This document shows, piece by piece, positions 8,815 to 18,000 of a DNA stretch of 64,000 bases (position 1 is its first letter; the number at the start of each line of letters is the position of its first letter). A program made the translations under genes and the position numbers. The notes under the pieces are model-generated. The model was given only the letters and a program-made list of their open reading frames with translations. It was not told where the DNA came from and did no database searches. This stretch comes from Sphingobacterium sp. N143 (GTDB lineage: Bacteria > Bacteroidota > Bacteroidia > Sphingobacteriales > Sphingobacteriaceae), in contig NZ_JACAIS010000001.1 in assembly GCF_030325625.1 (NCBI RefSeq), positions 186,001-250,000 on the forward strand, written 5' to 3'.

Positions 8815-9993
8815 TTAATCGAGCAGGCCCGAACAGTGCAGCTGCCATAGGGGAGATTGGCTTCTGATTTTATTGACCGTTTCTTTAATGATCCCTGCGC
8901 ATTGGAGAATATCTTCACGGCTTGTTAGTAGGCTCAAGCTGAATCGAATGGCGGAGAGCGCATGTTCCTTCGGTACGCCCATGGCCAGCAGTACATGCGA
9001 AGGTTCTCTGGATCCCGTCACGCAGGCCGAACCTGAGGATAGGGCGAGTGTAGGGCATGCCGTCATAATTTCACTGGCAAGCACATGTTTAAAACTGATA
9101 TAACTGGTGTTTGGTAGTCGGGAAGTACCCTGCCCATGGACCATAATTTCTGGGATATCGGCCAATTCAGCCTCCAGCAAATCGCGGTGTTGCTGGACAA
9201 GCTGATAATTTTGGGGATCTACAATGGATATGGCTTTTCCAAGCCCCACAATAGCCGGAACATTATATGTCCCGCCTCGAAATCCATTTTCCTGTCCGCC
9301 CCCTAGGATTAATGGGCTAAGCTGGATAGGTTTTGATCGTCGCCTGATATAGAGTGCGCCAATACCCTTGGGACCATGGATTTTATGTGCACTCAAGCAT
9401 AAAATGTCAATCTTAACTTGCTGGAGGTCAAGTGTGATTTTGCCGATTGCCTGTGTGGCATCGCAGAAAAATAGAATGTCTCTTTCGTGGCAGAGGTCTG
9501 CGATTTGCTCCGTTGCCATGAGTACACCTGTTTCATTGTTGGCCGCCATGAGACAAACCATTATGGTATCTGGAGCAATGGCATTCTCCAGATCCGTAAT
9601 CGTGATATTTCCTTGGTTATCAACGGGAAGATAAGTGATCCGGGCACCCTGTTTTTCGAGCTGTTCACAACAGCTTAACACAGCTTTATGCTCGGTCATA
9701 GCGGTGATGATATGATTTCCCTTGGAACGATACCGGCTAAAGGCTCCTTGAAGGACTGTATTGATAGATTCTGTGGCTCCAGAATTGAAGAAGATCTCTT
9801 TAGGTGAGCACTGTAAGGCTGCTGCCACCTGAGCCCGGGCCCGCTGAATCGCAGCATTAGCTTCTCGTCCCATGGAATGGTACATACTGGAAGCATTTGC
9901 ATAATTCTGGATGAAGTAAGGGGTCATTTCCTCCCACACTTCATCCAAAATTCGAGTGGTTGCATTGTTATCCAGATAAATCATATTCTTCAT
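8815..9993 (-). CDS. Cysteine desulfurase (NifS/IscS family)
   Basis: A PLP enzyme that removes sulfur from cysteine as a persulfide for Fe-S cluster and thiolation pathways. The N-terminal IYLDNNATT, the TEHKAV histidine, the PLP lysine in LCLSAHKIHGPKG at about residue 204, and the catalytic cysteine in SSGSACVTGSREPSHVL are all visible. I chose ATG 9993; ATG 10011 would add six residues and ATG 9984 gives the shortest MIYLDNNATT form. It lies 9-27 bases after the DUF983 gene, so it is probably the third gene of an AraC-DUF983-desulfurase run; the IscA-like gene follows. IscS-type and NifS-type activity are not distinguished. Confidence 0.9.
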   Translation of the reverse strand: MKNMIYLDNNATTRILDEVWEEMTPYFIQNYANASSMYHSMGREANAAIQRARAQVAAALQCSPKEIFFNSGATESINTVLQGAFSRYRSKGNHIITAMTEHKAVLSCCEQLEKQGARITYLPVDNQGNITITDLENAIAPDTIMVCLMAANNETGVLMATEQIADLCHERDILFFCDATQAIGKITLDLQQVKIDILCLSAHKIHGPKGIGALYIRRRSKPIQLSPLILGGGQENGFRGGTYNVPAIVGLGKAISIVDPQNYQLVQQHRDLLEAELADIPEIMVHGQGTSRLPNTSYISFKHVLASEIMTACPTLALSSGSACVTGSREPSHVLLAMGVPKEHALSAIRFSLSLLTSREDILQCAGIIKETVNKIRSQSPLWQLHCSGLLD

Positions 9994-10019
9994 TTGGATA
10001 AAGATAAGCATTATGAAGT

Positions 10020-10445
10020 TTATGCCGAAGCCTTCATATCAACTTCCTTTTTCTTGACATTGGGATCGAATCTCAATCCTGGTGTTAACCAATACATCAA
10101 GATAATTCGCGAATAACGGTAGTTAAAAGGAGACATCAATACCACACTCAGTATCGCGACTGTGGCATAAAGCACAAAAGAAGAATCATTTCCGGTAAGG
10201 AAATAAGTAGCCATGCACGAGGCCACCATTTCGGCGATGGCAAATGCATAGGTTACATACATCGCACCATAAAAATAACCGGGCTCACGCTCATAACGAA
10301 GCCCACAATATTCGCAGTGACTGTTCATTTTTTGAACCTTCAGACCATATGCTGGACCTTTATAGACGTGACCAATTCTGCATCTTGGACATTTTGCATG
10401 CCATGCGGCTTTGAACTCGGATAATTCGTGTTTAACTTCTTCCAT
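10020..10445 (-). CDS. DUF983 membrane protein with zinc-ribbon-like N-terminus
   Basis: A 141-residue protein with four cysteines in two CxxC-type pairs (CPRC near residue 19, CEYCG near 44) followed by two membrane helices (about residues 60-110). This is the DUF983 pattern; the family has no settled function. A stretch SPFNYRYSRIILMYW after the second helix is well conserved in Bacteroidota members from memory. It starts two bases after the stop of the AraC-type regulator gene and ends just before the cysteine desulfurase start, so the three genes look co-transcribed. Confidence 0.85.
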   Translation of the reverse strand: MEEVKHELSEFKAAWHAKCPRCRIGHVYKGPAYGLKVQKMNSHCEYCGLRYEREPGYFYGAMYVTYAFAIAEMVASCMATYFLTGNDSSFVLYATVAILSVVLMSPFNYRYSRIILMYWLTPGLRFDPNVKKKEVDMKASA

Positions 10446-10447
10446 AG

Positions 10448-11314
10448 TTATAGCTGTTTTCTGAACTCTTCTGGTGTGAGACCAGTGGATTTTTTAAAAA
10501 ATTTAGTAAAATAGGAATTGTCCTTAAATTGCAGCTCATTTGCAATTTCAGTAATGTTTAAATTCTTGTTGATCAATAATCTTTTAGCTTCCAGTATAAT
10601 ACGGTTGCGGATAATTTCACCGGCAGACTGCCCAATATAAGATTTGCAAATTGCATTAAGATGATTGGGGGTAATGAAGAGCTGGTCCGCATAGACACTC
10701 GGTAACCTGGTGGATTTAAATTGTTGTTCCACCAATTGTTGGAAACTATTGAATATTTTATGATTATAAGGATTGCTGCCTTCTTGTTGTTCTTTTTCGG
10801 ACCAGATTTCAATATACAATAAAAATTGTAAGAGCAATGCGCGAATATAATCTTCAGAAAGCTTGCCTGCTTTGGCGGATAAGATCTGATCTAGAATACT
10901 TGTTGCCTGATTTCGGGCCTGTTCGGCCAGCTGGAAGATTAAGTGTTCAATTTTTCCCTGTAAATAACTAAAGCGATCTAGATAATCCGTACGTAAGAGG
11001 AAGGACTGAAAATAATCTGCCGAAAAGTTGACAACATAGCCTTCCTCATCTCCGGCGAAGTTCCAGGTATGTACCTGTCCAGGAGCCATGAAGTAGATCT
11101 GGTAGGGAATGATTTCATAATTGTTGAAATCAATGATGTGTGAACCTGATCCTTTGGTGAATAATACAAAATGAAAAAAATTGTGCTTATGCGGAAATAC
11201 CATATCATGATGTTTGATAACATAATCTTTCAGATCATCAATATGAATAGTTGTTTTATTGTTGAGGTCAAGACTACAACTATCAATGATTGGAATGGTA
11301 TTTTTGCTACTCAT
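10448..11314 (-). CDS. AraC-family transcriptional regulator
   Basis: A 288-residue regulator with an N-terminal cupin-like sensing domain (HKHNFFHFVLFTKGSG near residue 42) and a C-terminal double helix-turn-helix (residues about 190-288) with the family signature ITEIANELQFKDNSYFTKFFKKSTGLTPEEFR. The ligand is unknown. It is the first gene of a likely operon with DUF983 and cysteine desulfurase; control of its own operon is inference. The ATG lies exactly four bases after the box TAAATTTG, so the mRNA is probably leaderless. Confidence 0.9.
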   Translation of the reverse strand: MSSKNTIPIIDSCSLDLNNKTTIHIDDLKDYVIKHHDMVFPHKHNFFHFVLFTKGSGSHIIDFNNYEIIPYQIYFMAPGQVHTWNFAGDEEGYVVNFSADYFQSFLLRTDYLDRFSYLQGKIEHLIFQLAEQARNQATSILDQILSAKAGKLSEDYIRALLLQFLLYIEIWSEKEQQEGSNPYNHKIFNSFQQLVEQQFKSTRLPSVYADQLFITPNHLNAICKSYIGQSAGEIIRNRIILEAKRLLINKNLNITEIANELQFKDNSYFTKFFKKSTGLTPEEFRKQL

Positions 11315-11318
11315 TATG

Positions 11319-11326
11319 CAAATTTA
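11319..11326 (-). promoter_or_regulatory. -7 box four bases before the AraC-type ATG (leaderless start)
   Basis: Minus strand TAAATTTG, then CATA, then ATG. No good -33 TTG is seen upstream. Confidence 0.55.
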
Positions 11327-11452
11327 AACTAATTATTGTTCTTATGATGGTGTTAATTTGTTGTTTTATGGTATTTTTCAACGATTTTGGTGTTTTGAAG
11401 GAAAAATCCGATATTGGAACAATCCTTGATCGAAAAAGGCGATATATATTTA

Positions 11453-12316
11453 ATGAAAATGGAAAGTAATTTGAATAGTTTGGAAATCAGATTTGGAAGA
11501 TTGATCGATATCGTGATTGATGCCGTACCGGGAATCATCGGGGGCATTATCTTATTGGTTATTGGCAAATATGTGATCAATTTGGTCAATAAGTTGTTGC
11601 ACAAACGCTTTGAAAAAAGAAATGTCGATCCCTCCATTCGTGCTTTTATCTCCAGTATAGCAAAAATTGTCATGTGGGTCATGTTAATATTGACAGTGGC
11701 GAGTCAGATCGGTATTCAGACCACCTCATTTATTGCGGCATTATCAGCTTTTGGTTTGGCGGTCGGTATGGCACTTCAGGGGAGTTTAAGTAATTTTGCG
11801 GGTGGTGTATTGATTCTGATGTTCAGACCATTTGAAGTGGGGGATTACATTTCCAGTGCAAATGGAACTTCTGGAACCGTGGAGCGGATTGATATTTTAT
11901 ATTCCACATTGATTGGCGATGATGGTGTGCGTATTTTCAGTCCCAATGGACCTTTGGCCAATTCTGTTATCAAGAACTACACAAAAATTGTCCAACGGAT
12001 GTTTGAATATACCATCAGTATGACTTATGACAAAAATGTAAAAGATGCAAAGGATATTATCCTACGGGTGCTGCGTTCCAATGAACATGTGCTGACAAGT
12101 CCTGAACCGACAGTATTTGTCAAAGAATTGGGCGATAATTCCATGATATTGACTGTACGGGCATGGACCAAGCGGGAGCACTATTGGCCGACACGCAACT
12201 CCATGCAGGAAAAAATTATGCTAGAATTGGAACGAAATGATCTTAGCCTGTCCTCCAATCCGACACAGATTAGCATCGTTTCCAATGCAAATGATCAAGG
12301 GCAGTCCAAAGTATAG
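11453..12316 (+). CDS. Small-conductance mechanosensitive channel (MscS family)
   Basis: A 287-residue inner-membrane channel that opens under membrane tension and releases solutes after osmotic downshock. The protein has an N-terminal helix pair, then the pore helix rich in Gly and Ala (SAFGLAVGMALQGSLSNFAGG, about residues 100-120), then the beta-rich vestibule starting FRPFEVGDYI. This matches minimal three-helix MscS proteins. I chose ATG 11453 rather than the TTG at 11414 because the extra 13 residues are charged and not family-like. It is monocistronic, with a terminator at 12349. Confidence 0.92.
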   Translation: MKMESNLNSLEIRFGRLIDIVIDAVPGIIGGIILLVIGKYVINLVNKLLHKRFEKRNVDPSIRAFISSIAKIVMWVMLILTVASQIGIQTTSFIAALSAFGLAVGMALQGSLSNFAGGVLILMFRPFEVGDYISSANGTSGTVERIDILYSTLIGDDGVRIFSPNGPLANSVIKNYTKIVQRMFEYTISMTYDKNVKDAKDIILRVLRSNEHVLTSPEPTVFVKELGDNSMILTVRAWTKREHYWPTRNSMQEKIMLELERNDLSLSSNPTQISIVSNANDQGQSKV

Positions 12317-12348
12317 GTTTAATCATCTGCTAAGGCATGGATAAGAAT

Positions 12349-12387
12349 AAAGTACCGATAGGCTATAATGGCCTGTTGGTACTTTTT
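12349..12387 (+). terminator. Terminator after the MscS-type gene
   Basis: Fifteen-base arms (AAAGTACCGATAGGC / GCCTGTTGGTACTTT) pair with two non-Watson-Crick positions around a seven-base loop and lead into T6. Confidence 0.85.
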
Positions 12388-12409
12388 TAATTTCGTGGGG
12401 TCCTTTTTT

Positions 12410-12428
12410 CCGTATTTCGGCAATACGG
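12410..12428. other. Short hairpin without T-tract before the dehydrogenase gene end
   Basis: CCGTATT / AATACGG with a five-base loop. The T-run is on the wrong side for termination of the minus-strand gene, so its function is unclear. Confidence 0.35.
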
Positions 12429-12467
12429 CCTTATTTAACCTGTTTAAAAACTGAAAAAACTGTCTTT

Positions 12468-13442
12468 TCATGTATATATTTCTTTATTGATCGTTTGTGG
12501 CATTTGTTCTCCTCGGCTGGCAGCGATTAAATTACTGGCGGCCATGATCGCCATATTATCCCTGGTTTCTGTTGTCGCAGATCCGATGTGAGGTAGAACA
12601 CAGACGTTTTCAAGATTTAACAAAGGATTGTTTGGATCCATCGGTTCTGGATCTGTCACATCTAGTCCCGCGCCCCATAACTGTCCGTTCTGAAGGGCTT
12701 GGGTTAAATCGCTCTCGTTGATTAATCTTCCACGGGCAGTATTGATTAAGATAGCAGAATTTTTCATGCGGGTAAAGGTATCCCGGTTGAATCTGCCGGC
12801 TGTCGCTGCGGTTAGTGCAGCGTGAATAGAAAGAACATCACTCTGCGTGAGAAGATCATCAAAATTGACATACCGGGCTCCCAAAACCCGCTCAGCCTCC
12901 TCATTGCGGCTCCTGTTGTAATAAATGATCTCCATATTGTAAGCTGCTCTGGCTTTGCGGGCAAATTCAAAACCAATTCTTCCCAACCCATAGATGCCAA
13001 GGGTTTTATTGTTGAGTTCTATCCCTAAATGTGCTGTAGGATCAAAACCTTTCCATTCGCCATGCAGAATACGTTTGTGGTTAAAGAATGCTTTTCTGGA
13101 TACGGCCAGCATGAGCAGAAAAGCAACGTCCGCTGTTGCGCCAGATAGTATGCCAGGTGTATTGCTAACAGGGATCCCATAGCGGGTGGCTGCGGGGATA
13201 TCGACGTTATCATAACCTACACTCATTAATGATAAAGCCTTGAGGTTGGGACAATGCTGGAAAAAATGTGCATCAAATTTTTGCATGCCACCATTTAAAA
13301 CATAGTCCACCTGCTGGGAGGCTTGGATAAGTTCAATCGCCGTTAAGGGCATATCCGAATCGTGGATGCGGATATCATGGCCGGCAGATGTTAATAGATC
13401 AATACCTTTCTGTGGAATTCTTCTTGTAATAAAAATTTTCAT
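12468..13442 (-). CDS. D-isomer-specific 2-hydroxyacid dehydrogenase (glyoxylate/hydroxypyruvate reductase-like)
   Basis: A 324-residue NAD(P)-dependent dehydrogenase. The Rossmann motif is LGIYGLGRIGFEFA near residue 145; the catalytic triad is R in NTARGRLINE, E in DVTDPEPMDP and H in VCVLPHIGSATTE. This pattern fits D-glycerate dehydrogenase/glyoxylate reductase (GyaR-like), but related 2-ketoacid reductases cannot be excluded. I chose ATG 13442 (MKIFITRRIP) over the longer start at 13472, because the family begins directly with the beta strand KIFITR. It stands alone between the MscS gene and the serine hydrolase cluster, both facing away or convergent. Confidence 0.88.
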   Translation of the reverse strand: MKIFITRRIPQKGIDLLTSAGHDIRIHDSDMPLTAIELIQASQQVDYVLNGGMQKFDAHFFQHCPNLKALSLMSVGYDNVDIPAATRYGIPVSNTPGILSGATADVAFLLMLAVSRKAFFNHKRILHGEWKGFDPTAHLGIELNNKTLGIYGLGRIGFEFARKARAAYNMEIIYYNRSRNEEAERVLGARYVNFDDLLTQSDVLSIHAALTAATAGRFNRDTFTRMKNSAILINTARGRLINESDLTQALQNGQLWGAGLDVTDPEPMDPNNPLLNLENVCVLPHIGSATTETRDNMAIMAASNLIAASRGEQMPQTINKEIYT

Positions 13443-13532
13443 GTGCATGTATTTGTCGTGTAGCAGGATCAACTGATAAAACGGATTCCGATGTTTTCGT
13501 GCAAATTAATCGTTGCTCATGCCAATAATAAC

Positions 13533-13570
13533 AAAAAAAGCTATACCCTTGTTTGGATATAGCTTTTTTT
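13533..13570. terminator. Terminator after the serine hydrolase gene
   Basis: Sixteen-base arms (A7-GCTATACCC and GGATATAGC-T7, one bulged position) with a short loop; symmetrical, so active on both strands. It closes the minus-strand envelope cluster, 26 bases past the stop. Confidence 0.88.
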
Positions 13571-13595
13571 GCGGTCAACTAGCTGTTCATATTTT

Positions 13596-15038
13596 TTATT
13601 TCGCATGGAGTAAGTGGTCCAATATCATTTTACCTTTTTCGTCTACTGGAAGTGCCGAATTGGAAAGTACAACAACCGCACTTTTTTTATCAGGAGATAA
13701 AGCTAGGTATGAGCTGCTTCCAGCGGTACGGCCATTGTGCCAATAAATGGTAAGGTCATCCAACAGGTTCATATGCCACGCAAGTCCGATATCCGTGTCG
13801 GGGGGGAGGAAAAAGGTGAATAATCGGGTATTGGCCATGGCATTTTCCAATGCCGTCTGTGGCATTTTAAACTGCGCACTGGTAAACTTTAATAGGTCCT
13901 CCAAGGTTGATTTGAGTCCGCTAGCGCTGCTGAAAATATGATAAGACAAAGGTGTTACTTCCTGCCCATCTTTGTTGTATACCTTTAAGGTATCTTTTTT
14001 CTTGGGGTCTAATACCTCAAAGGTATTGTTCATGTCAAGCGGTTTACAGATGATTTCACGAACCGCCTGATCGTAAGGCTTCTTATAAATGTCACTGATA
14101 ATATCCCCTAGGATGGCATAGCCCAGATCACTGTATTCATATTCTTCCCCAGGTACTTTTTTGTTTTTAAAGCCAGATAAATAGTTGTATAGCATCTTTT
14201 TATCATAGCTTTTATAAGGATCATTCGGGTTGTACGCGTTAGTTTTCTCCAGATTATCAGGGAGTCCAGGGAATCCTGAAGTATGGTTGGCCAGCATCTT
14301 GAAGGTTATTTTTGATAAATCTTCATTCTTTTTGAGTGTATCCGGCAGAAACAATGCGATTGGTTGATCCAATGTTATGGTGCCTTGTTCGACCAGATTT
14401 GACAATAAAATTGCTGTGAAAACTTTACTCAGGGAACCAACTTCATAGATGGAGGTATTGGTCGGTGTGGTTTGGTTACCTTGGGCAGTCTCTCCATAAA
14501 AATACGTTTTGACCTGACCATTTTTAACGACACCAATTGCAAGGGATTGTGTATTTGCCTGTTTCAAATAAGAATTGGCAATCGAATCGATCAAAAAGTC
14601 ATCTTTGTCCATCGCTCTTGATGTAACAGGAGCTTCAGTTTTTTCCGCTATAAGGGGCTGCTCCGCAACAGCTGTGTCCATCGGACTAAAGTGCAGTGTG
14701 CTGAATTTTAGGGTCGAGTCCGCTGCAAATTTTACTTCATAGGACTGATTGTCAAAATCCATTCTATAGGTTGCCAAGCCTTTTTCGAAAGAGAGGATAT
14801 CCGAACTCTTCACCCTTCCAAGGGGATAGATCTCTTCGAGCATTTGGGTGAATCTGGGAAGATTATACTGCGTTTTGAAAGAATCACTCGCTAAATTATA
14901 CGCAGAGTCTGTTAATTGAGAATTAATAAAAAACTCCAATCTGTTATAAACTGCTCTGTTGATCTGTTCCTGGGGTTTTGTTTGGGCAAAGGTGTATGAT
15001 GTGATGCCCAACAATATTGTTGTAATTAAATGTTTCAT
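13596..15038 (-). CDS. Secreted serine hydrolase, class C beta-lactamase fold
   Basis: A 480-residue exported protein with a signal peptide (MKHLITTILLGITSYTFAQ). Residues about 25-120 resemble the DUF3887 domain found before such hydrolases; the catalytic domain follows with S-x-x-K in VGSLSKVFTA, Y-x-N-like YSDLG, and the third motif in WHNGRTAG. These are the marks of penicillin-binding-protein-like esterases/DD-peptidases. I chose ATG 15038 because the signal peptide begins there and it avoids overlap with the regulator gene. It is the last gene of a run with LiaF-like, LytS and LytTR genes; a role in cell-wall response is inference. Confidence 0.87.
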   Translation of the reverse strand: MKHLITTILLGITSYTFAQTKPQEQINRAVYNRLEFFINSQLTDSAYNLASDSFKTQYNLPRFTQMLEEIYPLGRVKSSDILSFEKGLATYRMDFDNQSYEVKFAADSTLKFSTLHFSPMDTAVAEQPLIAEKTEAPVTSRAMDKDDFLIDSIANSYLKQANTQSLAIGVVKNGQVKTYFYGETAQGNQTTPTNTSIYEVGSLSKVFTAILLSNLVEQGTITLDQPIALFLPDTLKKNEDLSKITFKMLANHTSGFPGLPDNLEKTNAYNPNDPYKSYDKKMLYNYLSGFKNKKVPGEEYEYSDLGYAILGDIISDIYKKPYDQAVREIICKPLDMNNTFEVLDPKKKDTLKVYNKDGQEVTPLSYHIFSSASGLKSTLEDLLKFTSAQFKMPQTALENAMANTRLFTFFLPPDTDIGLAWHMNLLDDLTIYWHNGRTAGSSSYLALSPDKKSAVVVLSNSALPVDEKGKMILDHLLHAK

Positions 15039-15069
15039 ATCTGTTGATAACCACAAAGCTACGGAATGT

Positions 15070-15810
15070 TTAAATCCCAATCAATTGTTTTAATCGGGCA
15101 TAGCCTGATTTACTGATGTTGAGCTTCTCTCCAGACAGCAATGCAGCAATATAAGAGTCCTTTTCGTAGGGTTCCAATTTGGCCAACTGATCCACCTTGA
15201 TAATGTAAGAGCGGTGGATGCGGACAAACTGGTTTTGATCCAATGATTTTTCGAAAAATGCCATGGTTTTGTTCTTAAGATACATACCATCCTTTGTATG
15301 GATCTTAACATAGTCATCGTAGGATTCCAGGTATTTGACCGTATCTATTGGTATGATTTTTATCTGGGTTCCAGTTTTTACGACGATGCGGTCAATTTTT
15401 GTTTCGTCCTGAGCGGTGAGGACCTCATAGTTGGGCTGTGGCTTTTTCTCCGGTGCTGAAAAGCTGGCTCTGAATTTTTCCAGTGCTTTTTTGAATCGGG
15501 CAGGGGAAACAGGTTTGAGTAGGTAATCCAGGGCATTTTTTTCAAATGCTTTTAATGCGTATTCATCAAAGGCCGTGGTGAAAATAATAGCGGGTGGGTG
15601 ATCGATCAATTCTAACATCTCAAATCCGGTTAGCTTGGGCATTTGTACATCCAAAAAGACCAAGTCCGGCTCATGGGTTTGAATAGCTTTGACGCCTTCA
15701 AAACCGTCTCCACATTCGGCCATGACGGAGATATCTGCTTCATTCTTTAGATAGCCCGCAATAATGGAGCGTGCCAATGGCTCATCATCAATGATAACGA
15801 CTTTAATCAT
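15070..15810 (-). CDS. LytTR-type response regulator
   Basis: A 246-residue two-domain regulator: a receiver domain with the acidic pair D8-D9, phosphoacceptor D54 in LVFLDVQMP and K in LLKPVSPARF, then a LytTR DNA-binding domain (about residues 140-246; FVRIHRSYIIKVDQL). Such regulators bind direct repeats upstream of target genes. Its start overlaps the end of the histidine kinase gene by 8 bases, so the two form a translationally coupled pair. The serine hydrolase gene follows 31 bases downstream. Confidence 0.94.
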   Translation of the reverse strand: MIKVVIIDDEPLARSIIAGYLKNEADISVMAECGDGFEGVKAIQTHEPDLVFLDVQMPKLTGFEMLELIDHPPAIIFTTAFDEYALKAFEKNALDYLLKPVSPARFKKALEKFRASFSAPEKKPQPNYEVLTAQDETKIDRIVVKTGTQIKIIPIDTVKYLESYDDYVKIHTKDGMYLKNKTMAFFEKSLDQNQFVRIHRSYIIKVDQLAKLEPYEKDSYIAALLSGEKLNISKSGYARLKQLIGI

Positions 15811-16849
15811 ATTGAGGTATTTTTAAGGTGCTTATAAATATATTATCTATAATTTGGGTTTCAAGCAAATCATTTCTTCCATATAAAAGGTATAACCTAC
15901 GCTGAATGCTGGAAAGCCCAAAACCTGTGCCTTTTTTTGGTTTTGACTGTTCCTCAGTATCAAATGGATTGGTGATCTGAATCAGCAGTTGACCTTCAGC
16001 AACGGTACATTTAATTCGTATTTCTACTTGGTCTGTTACATTGTAAAGTCCATGCTTAATGGCATTTTCAACCAAAGGCTGAATAATCATTGCAGGTAAC
16101 TTGGTGTTGAATATTTCTTCAGCGGCGGAAATAGACGTATTCAAGCGATGACCAAAACGAACTTTTTCAATGTCCAGATAAAGTTGAAGATGATCCAGCT
16201 CTTCCTCAAGCGTGATAATCTGATTGTTCTCTTTTCGGAGTGTGCCGCGTAAAAAGTCAGACAGCTGGAAGGTCATATTGCGGGCTTCATCGGGATTGGT
16301 GCCAATCAATGCGATGATCGAATTTAAGCTGTTGAACAAAAAATGAGGCTGCAATTGTTGTCTTAAGTTATAGAGCTCAGCCTCACGCAGCAAGTTCTCG
16401 GATTCCTGTTTCCGTTTGATATTATTGATATTATCCTCTTGAATGTTCCAGACAATATTGATGATTGCAACAGAGGTCAGGATAAGAAAGTTGACAATAC
16501 CGCGATACGGTAGGGTCAGGTCCAACAAATCAATGAAACTGGGCTGGATAAAGTAACTCATTAAAAAGCGGCTCAATACGGTACTTATGCCAGCCATGAT
16601 CAAGCCAATAATAAGCACCTTCCAGATTTCCCTGGGTTGAGGTGTGTAGAAATTCAGTGCAGTGGACATCCCGTAACAACAAAACATCATCACAAGGCTA
16701 TTGATGGATGAGTCCTTTAATGCAAGCTGCTGATCAAAACCCGAACGAAGCATCAATAAGTACTGTAACGCAAAATATCCGAAAAATACGGATATGCAGA
16801 TTATACTTATTAATCTACTTTTTACACTGTGAAACAGCCTGTTCTTCAT
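15803..16849 (-). CDS. LytS-type sensor histidine kinase
   Basis: A 348-residue membrane kinase with four predicted membrane helices in residues 10-145, then a His_kinase domain with the phosphorylated histidine in LQPHFLFNSLNSI near residue 193 and an HATPase region with PLVENAIKHG and GFGLSSIQRRL. This is the usual partner of LytTR regulators and lacks a periplasmic sensor domain. It starts three bases after the LiaF-like gene and overlaps the regulator gene, so the order is LiaF-like - kinase - regulator - hydrolase. Confidence 0.93.
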   Translation of the reverse strand: MKNRLFHSVKSRLISIICISVFFGYFALQYLLMLRSGFDQQLALKDSSINSLVMMFCCYGMSTALNFYTPQPREIWKVLIIGLIMAGISTVLSRFLMSYFIQPSFIDLLDLTLPYRGIVNFLILTSVAIINIVWNIQEDNINNIKRKQESENLLREAELYNLRQQLQPHFLFNSLNSIIALIGTNPDEARNMTFQLSDFLRGTLRKENNQIITLEEELDHLQLYLDIEKVRFGHRLNTSISAAEEIFNTKLPAMIIQPLVENAIKHGLYNVTDQVEIRIKCTVAEGQLLIQITNPFDTEEQSKPKKGTGFGLSSIQRRLYLLYGRNDLLETQIIDNIFISTLKIPQYD

Positions 16850-16852
16850 TGA

Positions 16853-17734
16853 TTAAGCATTTTTTATCGTTAAATTACCCAAGATACATGTTCCCGTGAT
16901 GTAGATCTTTTTATCGGCATCCGGATTATAGATGGTCTGAAATCTCCGGTCGTCGACAGACCCCAATATCGAGGCAACATTACTATAGACTGTCCAGTGC
17001 GGCGGAATAATAATACGTGCGCTGCCAAACAGCTGAAAGGTATCGATGACAATGGCCTGCTGAATATCCGCTTTTGTTAGGTCAAGTTCAATACTCCCAA
17101 ACACATTTGTTAAATTGCCGCCCCGAAAATGCTTAGAATAGATTACCTTCTTTTGGCTGGCAAAGATGGAATTCAGGTTGAGGCTATCCTCAAACGATTG
17201 ATGAAATGAGCGATGCTCCTTGTCGCCAAAAGCCTGCGGGTCAGGCGAGGCTTGTTGGCTAGAACTATAATGCTCATTAAAAGGCTTTGACGCTGGATCA
17301 CTGGTTGGTACATCCGTCGAATTCTCGGTTGGAATATTGACCCGTTTGTCCCAATCATAGGGGGTATGAGGTGGTATGGGGTCGGAAGGAGGCACCATCG
17401 GTGGTTTTCTTTTGCTCATGATAAAGTAAATCCCGAGAGAGATGATGATGATAGGCACAGTCACCGAACCAAAATCTGAACGCATCATTCTCGAAATGAG
17501 ACTAGCACCACCTATGATCAATAGGATAATGGCTGATTTCTTTTGAAACTGAGAGTTTACCCCAATGACAAGACCGATGATGATCAATATTGTTGGCCAG
17601 CCGAATAACCAATCTGGAAACCAACTCCCCAGGTTCAGGTTATTCAATAGTAAGAACAAGCCCACAATGATAACAATCGCCCCCACAATATTGCGGCTAT
17701 TATTGCTGTTTGGTATGATAGGTTCTTTTTCCAT
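16853..17734 (-). CDS. LiaF-like membrane protein (LiaI/DUF5668 plus LiaF C-terminal domain)
   Basis: A 293-residue protein with about four N-terminal membrane helices (residues 17-110; LFLLLNNLNLGSWFPDWLFGW), a Pro/Ser-rich linker (115-185), and a C-terminal beta-helical domain whose FGSIELDLTKADI and LFGSARIIIPPHW stretches match the LiaF C-terminal family. In Firmicutes LiaF keeps the LiaS kinase silent. Here the gene leads an operon with a LytS kinase and LytTR regulator, so a similar modulating role is a reasonable guess. A perfect -7 box TATCTTTG lies at 17757-17764. Confidence 0.86.
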   Translation of the reverse strand: MEKEPIIPNSNNSRNIVGAIVIIVGLFLLLNNLNLGSWFPDWLFGWPTILIIIGLVIGVNSQFQKKSAIILLIIGGASLISRMMRSDFGSVTVPIIIISLGIYFIMSKRKPPMVPPSDPIPPHTPYDWDKRVNIPTENSTDVPTSDPASKPFNEHYSSSQQASPDPQAFGDKEHRSFHQSFEDSLNLNSIFASQKKVIYSKHFRGGNLTNVFGSIELDLTKADIQQAIVIDTFQLFGSARIIIPPHWTVYSNVASILGSVDDRRFQTIYNPDADKKIYITGTCILGNLTIKNA

Positions 17735-17756
17735 AATGTTTTTAATATTTATGACT

Positions 17757-17764
17757 CAAAGATA
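17757..17764 (-). promoter_or_regulatory. -7 promoter box of the LiaF-like/LytS/LytTR operon
   Basis: TATCTTTG on the minus strand, 22 bases before the ATG. No TTG at the expected -33 distance. Confidence 0.5.
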
Positions 17765-18000
17765 GAGACACCAATAAATACTGTACATTAGCTTTAGGTA
17801 ATACAACTTATATTTTCGGTAAATGTAATGATTTCGTCGGTAAAAAATCTGGAAGTTGAATTTTTATCCCCCTTTCGAATAGGATGAATCTATCAATTTT
17901 ACGGATTATTGTCTTTTTTTTTAATATTATTTGGTGTATTAAAATGAATTATTATATATTTATCAAAGATTAAGATTACTTTAAACTTAAATAACAACCA

